From: Geobacter sp. UBA698
GTDB taxonomy: Bacteria; Desulfobacterota; Desulfuromonadia; Geobacterales; Pseudopelobacteraceae
Direction: 5' to 3'
Assembly: GCA_002298925.1 (NCBI GenBank)
Contig: DBMM01000146.1
Location: 17,165 to 81,164 of the forward strand
Length of the DNA stretch: 64,000 nucleotides
Shown here: one piece after another, positions 41,806 to 49,922 of the stretch
How positions within the stretch are numbered: position 1 is the first letter of the stretch
How the letters are laid out: each line of letters opens with the position of its first letter
Translations under genes and position numbers: made by a program
The notes under the pieces: generated by a model
Database searches by the model: none
What the model was told of the DNA's origin: nothing
Seen by the model: only the letters and a program-made list of their open reading frames with translations

Positions 41806-42591
41806 TTATTTTTTAAACGGATAGTTAGTGCGGATTAGATCATCTTTTTCAGATTGCTTGGGGTAATTTATCAACACAGCTCTATACACTCCCTTAAACA
41901 CAAACAGACTGCCCGCAGCAGCACCAATAATGCCGCAATTATGGACCAAGTCGCCGATATCTTTCAGCGACCCGGCCCCACCTAAAATAGTTATGGGAAT
42001 ATGAGCCGCCTGCCTGACTCGTTTCGCTAATTCAAGGTCATATCCCTTCATCTGTCCGTCATTTTCAATTGAATTTACAACGAGTTCACCGGCGCCCAAT
42101 TCTTCGAACCGGGATATCATTTCAAACAGACTTCGTTTTGTGTTTTTTTTGGCGTTATGCGTATAGATATCATAGCCCTTACTAAGCAATCGTTTTTTTA
42201 CATCCAGAACAACCACAACACTTTGGCGGCCAACCTCCTCTGATATTTGTGTAACCAGTTGTGGATTTTCTACGGCTGCTGCACTAATGGCTACTTTTTC
42301 AACGCCAAGACCTATGATCTTTTTAGCTTGGGCAGCAGTGCGTACACCCCCACCATAGCACAGAGGCATGCGACATTCAGCAGCCAATTTCGTGATCATT
42401 TTATAGTTTGGTTCCACGTTGTTGGCTGTGGCATCAATATCCAGAACCATTAACTCATCTGATTCCTTCTCGTTGAAAATCTTGACGGCGTTGATCGGGT
42501 CACCCACATATTTAGGTAATTTGAAATTAACGGTTTTCACCAGCCCGTTGTTTTGAACCAGTAAGCATGGAATGATCCTGGGTCTTAACAT
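41806..42591 (-). CDS. HisF paralogue of the sugar amidotransferase system
   Basis: A 261-residue (beta/alpha)8 protein of the imidazole glycerol phosphate synthase cyclase family. The residue matching the catalytic Asp11 of HisF is Leu (IIPCLLVQ, HisF has CLDV). The residue matching Asp130 is Glu (NSIENDGQ, HisF has SIDRDG). Both catalytic acids of histidine synthesis are thus changed. Phosphate-binding loops (CYGGGVRTA, ILGGAGSL) are kept. In Pseudomonas and Campylobacter such paralogues deliver ammonia from HisH to a sugar amidotransferase. The neighbours are exactly that pair. It is very unlikely to serve histidine synthesis. Confidence 0.93.
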   Translation of the reverse strand: MLRPRIIPCLLVQNNGLVKTVNFKLPKYVGDPINAVKIFNEKESDELMVLDIDATANNVEPNYKMITKLAAECRMPLCYGGGVRTAAQAKKIIGLGVEKVAISAAAVENPQLVTQISEEVGRQSVVVVLDVKKRLLSKGYDIYTHNAKKNTKRSLFEMISRFEELGAGELVVNSIENDGQMKGYDLELAKRVRQAAHIPITILGGAGSLKDIGDLVHNCGIIGAAAGSLFVFKGVYRAVLINYPKQSEKDDLIRTNYPFKK

Positions 42592-42592
42592 C

Positions 42593-43207
42593 TCATAACT
42601 CCGCGAAGTTCTTTAGCAGACCGGTGCCAAAGTGGTGACTTTTTTCAGGATGGAATTGCACTCCATACATATTGTCAGACTGTACAGCGCAGCAAAAATC
42701 TGCGCCATAAGTAGCGGTTGCAATGACAGAGTCTTGATGCAAACTCACGAAGAAATAGGAATGCAAAAAATAGAAGCGTGCCTCTTCTTCAAACCCTTTG
42801 AACAGCCTTTGGTCACCCTTTACGCTGACATCATTCCATCCCATATGTGGTAAAGGCAGTTCAGCTGCTTCAGGTATGGATGTAAAAGCTTTTACGTGGC
42901 CCGGTATCCAGCCCAATCCGTGCAGCTTCCCTTCATCACTTGAGTTGGCAAGAATCTGCATACCAACACAGATTCCTAATATTGGCACTTTTTTACTGAG
43001 TACCAGATGATCTAGAGTCTGCCTCATGCCAGATGCCTCAAGTAATTCCATGGCATGGTCAAAGGCCCCCACTCCAGGCAAAATCAATTTACTTGCAGTT
43101 TCCAGCGCATCTGATGTCTTGGCGACGGTAACAGGTATGCCAAGACGGTTGTAAACATTTACGAATGCCTGGATATTACCCAAGCCGTAATCAATGATTG
43201 AAATCAT
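42593..43207 (-). CDS. HisH-type glutamine amidotransferase of the sugar amidation system
   Basis: A 204-residue class I glutaminase. The nucleophile elbow GICVGMQILANSSDEG near residues 80-95 holds the Cys, and GVQFHPEKSHHFG near 183-195 holds the His and Glu of the triad. The opening SIIDYGLGNIQAF is typical of HisH. It releases ammonia from glutamine for the HisF/LfnA partners. Its ATG overlaps the lfnA stop codon, and the HisF gene starts 1 base after its own stop, so all three are made together. Confidence 0.94.
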   Translation of the reverse strand: MISIIDYGLGNIQAFVNVYNRLGIPVTVAKTSDALETASKLILPGVGAFDHAMELLEASGMRQTLDHLVLSKKVPILGICVGMQILANSSDEGKLHGLGWIPGHVKAFTSIPEAAELPLPHMGWNDVSVKGDQRLFKGFEEEARFYFLHSYFFVSLHQDSVIATATYGADFCCAVQSDNMYGVQFHPEKSHHFGTGLLKNFAEL

Positions 43208-44346
43208 CTGAATAGCCTTTTCTCGAGTCCCAACATGGCCATTGCCTTTGATCCGAGTCCTATTAAGAATCTTTTGTTCTTATAGTCATGATAGGTCTTG
43301 TTTTTGCCATCGAAAATCTGCTGCAGTTCATCAACGGACAAATCCAGTTTATGCGCAACATACTCAAATTCCTGCTGCAGGAAATGCTCATCAAGCTCGG
43401 GTTTGGAAATTCTCTCAAGGGCTTCTTGACGCGTCATCTGGCCAGTCATGATTAAACTGGAAAAGTGGGCACGGCGCTTTTCATAGCCAAATTTACGCGG
43501 CATCCAATAATCTTCATAAAAACGAGTGAATCGAGATTCATGGTGTTTGTGAATAAACGGTTCCCAGCCGAACAGCTTGCCAAGTTTCTGCTCGGCATCC
43601 TTTTTCAGGTACGGCACGACGTTGAGCGGACGGTACACCTCCATTCCCAAGGCGTACTTGTAGTAGATCTTGTAGGTGAGGATGTCGACGATCGGGAAGG
43701 TCGTCAAAGGACGGCTGCCGAACCTGGAGTGGATGTCGTGAATCAGGGTTCGGTCGATGCCGGGATAGCCCCCCCACTCCTCGGGCTCGCGACAGCATTC
43801 GGTGGAAAAATTCCCACCGGTGAGCACGTACTTTATCTTGTGCTGTCTGGCGAATTTGTAAAGCATGGAGAAAAACGCGGTGTCCTGCGGCAGGTCCTGG
43901 TCGGATATCTGGGCCTTGAGAAAGGCCACCTGCAGATCCTTCATCTCCTCCCAGTCAATGACCTCCGTGTACAGGTCGAGCCCCAGGCCGTCCACAAGTT
44001 TCTCGATGTTTCCCACCGCCTGATCGGTGTTCCAGCCGGCGTCGACGTGGAACAGCAAGGGACGCAGCCCCATTCTTTCCTTCACGATGTAGGTACAGTA
44101 AGAGCTGTCGAGGCCGCCGCTCAGCCCTATGATACAGTCGAAATCCCTTCCCTGGCCGTCCTTGCGGATCTTCTCAGCAACCTTAATCAGTTCGGCTTCG
44201 CCGCGTTCGTCGGTGTGCCAATTGGGGAGGATCACCTTCTGGAAGTTGTTGCAGTAGTCGCACTCGTTGTTTTGATCAAAAACGATATTGGGATCGGTGG
44301 TATCCATGATGCAGTTCGCACATATTTGATACGGTCTTTCGCTCAT
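43204..44346 (-). CDS. N-acetyl sugar amidotransferase (LfnA/WbpG/PseA family)
   Basis: A 380-residue PP-loop ATPase. The ATP pyrophosphatase loop is IIGLSGGLDSSYCTYIV near 82-98. An N-terminal zinc-ribbon-like motif pairs CANCIMD (8-14) with CDYCNNF (29-35). The family converts an acetamido group on a nucleotide or lipid-linked sugar to acetamidino with ammonia from HisH/HisF. In Pseudomonas aeruginosa O12 LfnA does this on L-FucNAc to give L-FucNAm. As fnlA, fnlB and fnlC lie next to this trio, FucNAc is the most likely substrate. Legionaminic acid amidation is an alternative, since legionaminic enzymes are also encoded here. Confidence 0.92.
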   Translation of the reverse strand: MSERPYQICANCIMDTTDPNIVFDQNNECDYCNNFQKVILPNWHTDERGEAELIKVAEKIRKDGQGRDFDCIIGLSGGLDSSYCTYIVKERMGLRPLLFHVDAGWNTDQAVGNIEKLVDGLGLDLYTEVIDWEEMKDLQVAFLKAQISDQDLPQDTAFFSMLYKFARQHKIKYVLTGGNFSTECCREPEEWGGYPGIDRTLIHDIHSRFGSRPLTTFPIVDILTYKIYYKYALGMEVYRPLNVVPYLKKDAEQKLGKLFGWEPFIHKHHESRFTRFYEDYWMPRKFGYEKRRAHFSSLIMTGQMTRQEALERISKPELDEHFLQQEFEYVAHKLDLSVDELQQIFDGKNKTYHDYKNKRFLIGLGSKAMAMLGLEKRLFR

Positions 44347-44427
44347 CTGATGTCTCCATGTTGGCGAGCTTACGGTGATTCGTCAATTAACTTCCTGAAT
44401 AAGACAAGGTATTCTAAACGTCCTGTC

Positions 44428-45522
44428 TCATCCCGCGCCTATGGCAGTGATAACTTCAAGCAGTGAGGCGTTATAGCTACTGGTGCGGTATTTTATCAAT
44501 GCAGCCTCCCGGTTCCGGAGGGCTATTTGTGACAGAGGTTGCACGTTTTCGATCATGGATTCCAGGACTCTCCGTATCGAATCCGCGGAATTGGCGAGGA
44601 CCTGGTAGCCATGCACCCCGTCGCTGAAGATATCCCGGATCCCGCCCTGGTCGGTTGTGACCACCACGCACCCCGAGGCGTAGGCCTCCAAAATCGAAAT
44701 CGGCTGCCCTTCGTTCAGGCTTGTCGGAAGACAGAAAACATGGGCCTGAGCCAGGAGAGTCTTCTTCTGTGCACCGGCTACCACGCCGTGGTAAGTAATC
44801 CCCTCGTGCCCTTTAATCCTAGCCAGAAACCCGTCTTTCAGGTTCTGGGACTCAAATGCGCCGGCAAAATCAAGCTTGACCAACCTCTGCATTTCGTAGC
44901 GTAGCCCCAGATAGGCATCGAGCAGTTGCTGGTAACCCTTGCCCTCGATCAGGTTACTCATAAAGAGAACTCTCAATGGGAGAACCTGGGCAAATTTTTC
45001 CTTCACCTCATCCTGACTGGCAAAGAGATAATCTTCGGCAAAGTTTGGAATAATGTGTATCTTCTTGCTGTCCATCAAGCCGTCAAATATGACGACATGG
45101 GAATCGCCCAAAACCACGGATGCAGCCAACCGCCGAATAAAAAACCTGTTCAAGACAAGCAGGGGCTTGTACCTGTCCAGAAGCAGCTTTTTAAAGCTTC
45201 CTCCGTGCAGGTGTACCACCATCCGGTGCAGCCTGCTGAAACAGACGAGATAGATGAACAAGTCCTTGAGGTTTCCTGCAACCGACTCCGAAATCGTCAG
45301 GTAGATGACATCGCGTCCTCTTTTGCGGCGAAAGACTTCGCGGATAATGGCAAAAACCTGGAAAACCCTCCCCAGAGAGTCTACTCCCTGCTTGAACCCC
45401 TGTTTGCTGAGGTTGACCACTTCAACCTGATGGTCCCGCACCAATTCATCCAGCAGAATTTGCGAGGCCAGGGATTGTCCCGTGACCGGAGGAGGCAGTG
45501 GCGCGATATACAGAATCTTCAT
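44428..45522 (-). CDS. Family 4 glycosyltransferase
   Basis: A 364-residue GT-B enzyme. The opening KILYIAPLPPPVTGQSLASQ has the donor-domain first strand and glycine loop. LPTSLNEGQPISILEAYASG near 275-294 is the E-x7-E donor-site motif of family 4. No membrane helix beyond a hydrophobic patch near 90 is seen. It probably adds one residue of the repeat unit; donor and linkage cannot be read from the sequence. Its start overlaps the end of the next upstream transferase by four bases. Confidence 0.9.
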   Translation of the reverse strand: MKILYIAPLPPPVTGQSLASQILLDELVRDHQVEVVNLSKQGFKQGVDSLGRVFQVFAIIREVFRRKRGRDVIYLTISESVAGNLKDLFIYLVCFSRLHRMVVHLHGGSFKKLLLDRYKPLLVLNRFFIRRLAASVVLGDSHVVIFDGLMDSKKIHIIPNFAEDYLFASQDEVKEKFAQVLPLRVLFMSNLIEGKGYQQLLDAYLGLRYEMQRLVKLDFAGAFESQNLKDGFLARIKGHEGITYHGVVAGAQKKTLLAQAHVFCLPTSLNEGQPISILEAYASGCVVVTTDQGGIRDIFSDGVHGYQVLANSADSIRRVLESMIENVQPLSQIALRNREAALIKYRTSSYNASLLEVITAIGAG

Positions 45523-46667
45523 GGCGCGAAATTAGTCTGGGAAAATGCGGTAAGGCTGCGGATGAAGTTCTCAATCACGAGCCTTCTCTCGAAGAGCTGA
45601 CCGTACAGGGCACCGCTGCGCTCCCCCATTTCCGGCCACCGCTCTCTGCACAACATCAGGGATTCGAAGGCGGACCTCACGCTGCCGTGCAGCAACGGAT
45701 CGAAGACGAAACCGTTGCTGCCTTGCTCGACGGCTTCGAAATGGTTGCCGCAGCGTTGCGAAACCAGCACCGGAAGCCGCATGCTCAGGGCCTCGACTAG
45801 TGTCAGGGGACTGGGGTCCGAAAAGGAGGGGAGCACGAAGACGTTTGCCCTTTTGTAGAGGGCCACCATAAGGTCGGTGTCGCAATGCCCCACAAGCTGG
45901 ATGTTCACTTTCACTCCATGGCGGCAGATGAAATTCTCGATGAGGCCTCGGTCCGGCCCGGTTCCCGCTATCAGAAAAAGTCCCTTGCGGATGTTTTCAA
46001 CGCCGATGGCGGAGAAAAAATTGACGATCCCCTTCACGTTCTCCAACAGACGTACCGGCATCAGGAATACTGGGGTGTCGTTGTGGATCCGTGCGCAGAT
46101 TTCTTCCTTTGAGATGGTGAACTTTTCCTCCTCTATGGTGTTGGGAAGCGGGACATAGGTGTTTACCTTGATTCCCCACTTCTCGAGGGTAAGTTCGGTC
46201 ATTTTGCCGGAGCTGATCTGCACACCGGGTGAGGATTCATAGACGAATTTGCGCACCATTTTTTTCAGCACGTTGTCGCGACTGGCACCGATGGTGAGGT
46301 AATTGGCTTCGGACCAGAAGTGCAGGGGGCTCTTCAAGATGCCCATCCTTTTCAGAAGCACCAGAATCAGCACGTCGATATCGTTCCAGCTGCCGCCAAT
46401 GATGATTTCAGCTCCCTTTGCCTCCAACATCTTGGCGATGAGCCTCGGGTTGATATGCAGGTGGTACCTGGAAAACAGCATCCGGTACAACCCGCGATCG
46501 ATATAAAAGGGGTGCTTCAACTCGCCCGGATCTATGGTCCAGTTCCGGTCCGCCTCGGTGCTCCTCATGTAGAAGACCTCGAAATTAAGGCCGCACTGGT
46601 GCAACTCGTTGTAGAACGAGGTCCGGTAAGGAGTGGGTATGTTGGTGAGGAAAAGGTATTTTTTCAT
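45519..46667 (-). CDS. Family 4 glycosyltransferase
   Basis: A 382-residue GT-B enzyme with KKYLFLTNIPTPYRTSFYNE at the start and SFSDPSPLTLVEALSMRLPV near 300-319 as the donor-site motif (P-x-L-x-x-x-E-A). The ATG at 46667 is chosen since it begins directly with the first beta strand. A GTG at 46703 overlaps the stop of the upstream gene (GTGA) and would add 12 residues, which is also plausible. The donor is not known. It belongs to the run of transferases between wzy and the amidotransferase trio. Confidence 0.88.
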   Translation of the reverse strand: MKKYLFLTNIPTPYRTSFYNELHQCGLNFEVFYMRSTEADRNWTIDPGELKHPFYIDRGLYRMLFSRYHLHINPRLIAKMLEAKGAEIIIGGSWNDIDVLILVLLKRMGILKSPLHFWSEANYLTIGASRDNVLKKMVRKFVYESSPGVQISSGKMTELTLEKWGIKVNTYVPLPNTIEEEKFTISKEEICARIHNDTPVFLMPVRLLENVKGIVNFFSAIGVENIRKGLFLIAGTGPDRGLIENFICRHGVKVNIQLVGHCDTDLMVALYKRANVFVLPSFSDPSPLTLVEALSMRLPVLVSQRCGNHFEAVEQGSNGFVFDPLLHGSVRSAFESLMLCRERWPEMGERSGALYGQLFERRLVIENFIRSLTAFSQTNFAP

Positions 46668-46699
46668 GTGTGCCGAACCCTGGGCCGCGAGATGCCGTT

Positions 46700-48235
46700 T
46701 CACTTCTCAACCGACAGCTTGTCCATAGTGAACTTCTTGAACATGAGATGACTCGCGATGTTCAGCAATCGGAAAAAAGCCACCACTATTAGATAGGGAA
46801 CCATGGACCCCTTGTATTGGTAGCAACGGGGCAACGACAGCTTCTTTTTTCCGAGCCTGATTTCCGCGTAGTCATAATTTATGTACCTGAACGGTACGCC
46901 ACGTTCACCGAAAACGTAGAGTGCATACTTAAGGGCGCCGAGCTTCGGTTTCGGTTCTAGGGTTTCGAAGAGCAGCGCATCCAGCTCCTCGAGATGTTGA
47001 GGGTAGTAGGCAACATTCAGGTGAATGTAGAAAGAGCCGCCAAGGAGGACAACCGGCTTTCCCCAGTAGACTGCCTCCACGCCGGCAGTGGAACCGAAGA
47101 CGAATACCTTCTCACAGTTGTCGATCAGCTTATAGGTGGAAACCGGCGAATCCGAAGGTATCACCGTGATGTTCGCATAGTCCTTGAACAGGGCAGCCAG
47201 TCCGGTATGGTAGCTGAACTTGATGCCCTGCAGATTCGGATGTACCCGCAGATAGAAGTGAATCGACGGGTCGCTTGCGGCTTTCTGCAACAGGTAAAGA
47301 GTCCCTTCGATCTGACTGTTGAAGAGCTTGTACTTATCAAACGAGTCGCCGACGCAGAAAAATTCATCTTCCGATGAGTTGAAAATCACGTAGTTCCGCT
47401 TCAAGGGGTCCCAGTTTTCCGGTAACCGATTGTGGTCTTGATTGCCGATATAGACTGTATCTGAAGCTGTTTCTCCTTTTTTGCGTTTCTGGAAGAAAGC
47501 CTCGGCGACTTCTTCCTTGTTCCTGCTTCCGCTCCAGGCGTCCCAATTGTCTTCGATAACCTTGCTGTTTTTGTCGATATCGTGGGGCAGAGTGTCGACG
47601 AACCGGACCTTTTTCGGCTTGAGCCTGTCGGAGGAAAAGGTGAACTCTATGATGTTGATCTTGATCTTGAGCTTCTGGCTAACTTCCAGGACCGGTCTGA
47701 TTGTACCGTATCTGCCATTGACAATGCAGATCAGATCGGGTTGAAACTCGTCGACCATGGCGAGGGTGGCCTCGGTCAGAAGGGCCGATACCCGCAGGGC
47801 CTGATCGAAATAATCGCGGGTAGTCTTGTTGAAGGCAGGGTTCAAGTTACGTGTCATCGATACATAGGAAGAGACCACCCCCAGTCCCGTATTCATTTCT
47901 TTGTATCGAATGTTCTTGGCTTCTTCGATCGAGTCATAGCTGTAGTTAATAGATTGAACGGCTCTCCTGGTCGCATCACTGAGGTAATGTGACAGTTTTT
48001 CGTGTTTGAACTTGGGATGCTGTATCTGCCCGATAAGGAGTCGGGATGAGAACATACACTCCACGCAGCGAATCCTTGACTGTTCAGCATTGATATCGCA
48101 CGGTTTTATCTCGCCGCTGCAGGTGACGAAGAGGACCTCGTTGTTCTCATCCTGCAGGTACTCGGCGGCCTCATCCATAAGCCCTGCCATGCCATTTGAG
48201 TCAAGTGAATAGGGACTGTAGAAAAGTACCTTCAT
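46700..48235 (-). CDS. Putative GT-B-type polysaccharide biosynthesis protein, unassigned family
   Basis: A 511-residue protein that I cannot place in a named transferase family. It has the shape of two Rossmann halves: the start VLFYSPYSLDSNGMAGLMDE is like a GT-B first strand, LICIVNGRYGTIRPVLEVSQ appears near 170-190, and YKLIDNCEKVFVFGSTAGVE near 372-391 followed by WGKPVVLLGG resembles the nucleotide-sugar site of capsule-type transferases (Kdo-transferase-like GSTAGxEAL). A hydrophobic C-terminal helix (VPYLIVVAFFRLLNIASHLM) may bind the membrane. Its place among transferases implies a transfer step in repeat-unit assembly. Confidence 0.75.
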   Translation of the reverse strand: MKVLFYSPYSLDSNGMAGLMDEAAEYLQDENNEVLFVTCSGEIKPCDINAEQSRIRCVECMFSSRLLIGQIQHPKFKHEKLSHYLSDATRRAVQSINYSYDSIEEAKNIRYKEMNTGLGVVSSYVSMTRNLNPAFNKTTRDYFDQALRVSALLTEATLAMVDEFQPDLICIVNGRYGTIRPVLEVSQKLKIKINIIEFTFSSDRLKPKKVRFVDTLPHDIDKNSKVIEDNWDAWSGSRNKEEVAEAFFQKRKKGETASDTVYIGNQDHNRLPENWDPLKRNYVIFNSSEDEFFCVGDSFDKYKLFNSQIEGTLYLLQKAASDPSIHFYLRVHPNLQGIKFSYHTGLAALFKDYANITVIPSDSPVSTYKLIDNCEKVFVFGSTAGVEAVYWGKPVVLLGGSFYIHLNVAYYPQHLEELDALLFETLEPKPKLGALKYALYVFGERGVPFRYINYDYAEIRLGKKKLSLPRCYQYKGSMVPYLIVVAFFRLLNIASHLMFKKFTMDKLSVEK

Positions 48236-48350
48236 TCAGTCATCTTCCTTTTTTGCACCATGCTCACCACCGCTTCTGTCCTGCCGGCCCTGTTGCGGCC
48301 AAAACAGGCGCTGCTCCCGGCCTGAACCCTTCCCTGCTTGTCCGCAACCA

Positions 48351-49142
48351 TCACGAGGTTTTCCGGCAGTACCAAATCGACCGGTAGTGCCTCATCGAGA
48401 ACCCGTACTCCTTCAGGACCCGGGTTATCAGCGCCTCCCCGGCTTCGCTGTGGAACTCAATGATCAGCAGGTCGACACGGCTCAGCCAGGACTCAACATC
48501 GCCGGAAAAAATCGACTCCTCCGCCCCCTCTATGTCCATTTTGAGGATGTCGAGCCTCTCGATGGAGTACTTCGCCAGGAGGGAGGGAATCGTAGTTACC
48601 GTTATTTCCATCTCGCCATCGGCGGTAATGGCGGAACTGGTCTGGCCGCTATTGAAGCGTACCGAGCCTTCATGGGTATAAAGTCCGCAATTGTGCAGCA
48701 TGACACGCGCCCCGTAGGGACCCAGGTTGTTGCGGGTAGACTCGAAGGTCAGGGAATCAGGCTCCAGGGCGACGATGTTCAGGCCTGGGAACCTGGAAAG
48801 AAAATACGCCGAGGTGTCGCCGATGTAGGCGCCGGCATCGATCATCCACTTCGGGTCGCCGTTGGGCACAAAGTCGCCCCATTCTTCCCGCACGATATTG
48901 TCTATGACGGTCTTGGTGTCGTCGGTTCCGGGCCTGATGAATATTGGGTGCAGCAGGTTGTCGAAAGCCATTGGGACTGCAAGCTCTCCCGCACTCCCCC
49001 CTTCGATCTGCATTAGCTCGGCATATCTCGCAATACCGTATCTGCGGGAGATTTGCATAAAATCCAGCGCGCGGCTGAGCATGTGGTAGGGAGCGCTGCT
49101 AGTGGCGAAGACATACCGAACGAGATTTCTAAGAAGTTCCAT
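48351..49142 (-). CDS. FkbM family methyltransferase
   Basis: A 263-residue SAM-dependent methyltransferase. The SAM loop is WMIDAGAYIGDTSAYFLSRF near 95-114. LNIVALEPDSLTFESTRNN gives the acidic residue that binds the ribose, and LDILKMDIEGAEESIFSG near 200-217 is the FkbM signature. The family O-methylates sugars and lipid-linked glycans. The ATG at 49142 is followed by an in-frame helix typical for this class; an open frame to 49202 has no better site. The 115 bases between its stop and the next gene hold no feature. Confidence 0.88.
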   Translation of the reverse strand: MELLRNLVRYVFATSSAPYHMLSRALDFMQISRRYGIARYAELMQIEGGSAGELAVPMAFDNLLHPIFIRPGTDDTKTVIDNIVREEWGDFVPNGDPKWMIDAGAYIGDTSAYFLSRFPGLNIVALEPDSLTFESTRNNLGPYGARVMLHNCGLYTHEGSVRFNSGQTSSAITADGEMEITVTTIPSLLAKYSIERLDILKMDIEGAEESIFSGDVESWLSRVDLLIIEFHSEAGEALITRVLKEYGFSMRHYRSIWYCRKTS

Positions 49143-49225
49143 ACAAAAATACCCTGCCTCGAGGAAATGGTCCTGGTGATGCGCCCGCGCAGCGAGGGGC
49201 ACTGGCTATTCAGCACCCCGTCAGC

Positions 49226-49885
49226 TCAGGTAGTTCTTTTTCTGGCTACGATCTTGACCTGGGAATACCTCTGTCTCATGAGCCCGTAGGCACGGCAGCA
49301 GAGGTGAAAGAACCCAGTTCCCAGCTTGGCGAAGTGCTGATAGAGGGGTGGCCAGACATGGTAGAACGCCTCCACGCTTTCCACTTCCCACCCCGCGCTT
49401 ACCAGCAGGTTTCCCAGCGTCACCGGGTTCCAGGAGTACAGGTGATTGTTGACGTCACCCGGGAACCACCGGTTGCGCAGGCTTTCGCAGGGGACAAACA
49501 CCACGAGCCGCCCCCCCGGCTTGATCTTGCCGAGCAGACAGGCCAGTTCCCCGTGCGGGTCGATGCAGTGCTCGAGGGCGTGGTTAGAGATGATCAGGTC
49601 CGCGACCCCGTCGTCCAGTTCCCGGGCAAACTTCACCGCGGAGATGCCGTTGGTCTTTCCCGCGTAGCTGCGAGCGGTATCGTTGATTTCCACACCGAAC
49701 CTTCTGGAACAGTTGAGGTTCTTGAGCAGAAACCCCCCACCGCAACCGAAATCGACGACGGTCGCATCCGCAGCGACGTAGGGGGCGAACTTGAAGGTTT
49801 CGGCCCAACCGCCGAACTCGCCCATGTCCTTTTGGAAGGCGAAGTACTTCTCATCGTAGTGGGCTGCAGCATTTTGTGACTCCAT
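49226..49885 (-). CDS. Class I SAM-dependent methyltransferase
   Basis: A 219-residue protein with a Rossmann methyltransferase core. TVVDFGCGGGFLLKNLNC near 39-56 is motif I, FGVEINDTARSYAGK is motif II, and ADLIISNHALEHCIDPHGEL near 95-114 is the post-motif typical of sugar and lipid methylases. A hydrophobic or basic C-terminus (YGLMRQRYSQVKIVARKR) may touch the membrane. It may cap or decorate the glycan; in other O-antigen systems such enzymes end chain growth. Two methyltransferases in a row suggest a methylated residue. Confidence 0.87.
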   Translation of the reverse strand: MESQNAAAHYDEKYFAFQKDMGEFGGWAETFKFAPYVAADATVVDFGCGGGFLLKNLNCSRRFGVEINDTARSYAGKTNGISAVKFARELDDGVADLIISNHALEHCIDPHGELACLLGKIKPGGRLVVFVPCESLRNRWFPGDVNNHLYSWNPVTLGNLLVSAGWEVESVEAFYHVWPPLYQHFAKLGTGFFHLCCRAYGLMRQRYSQVKIVARKRTT

Positions 49886-49922
49886 CCTGAACCTCCTGTA
49901 CCAGCAGTTGAAAAGTTAATCG

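Noticed and set aside
41806..43207. HisH and HisF as part of histidine biosynthesis
   Set aside because: No other his gene is near, HisF lacks both catalytic Asp residues, and the pair is fused in translation to a sugar amidotransferase.
43465..44466. A 333-codon open frame on the plus strand opposite the sugar amidotransferase
   Set aside because: Antisense artefact; the PP-loop and zinc motifs are on the minus strand.
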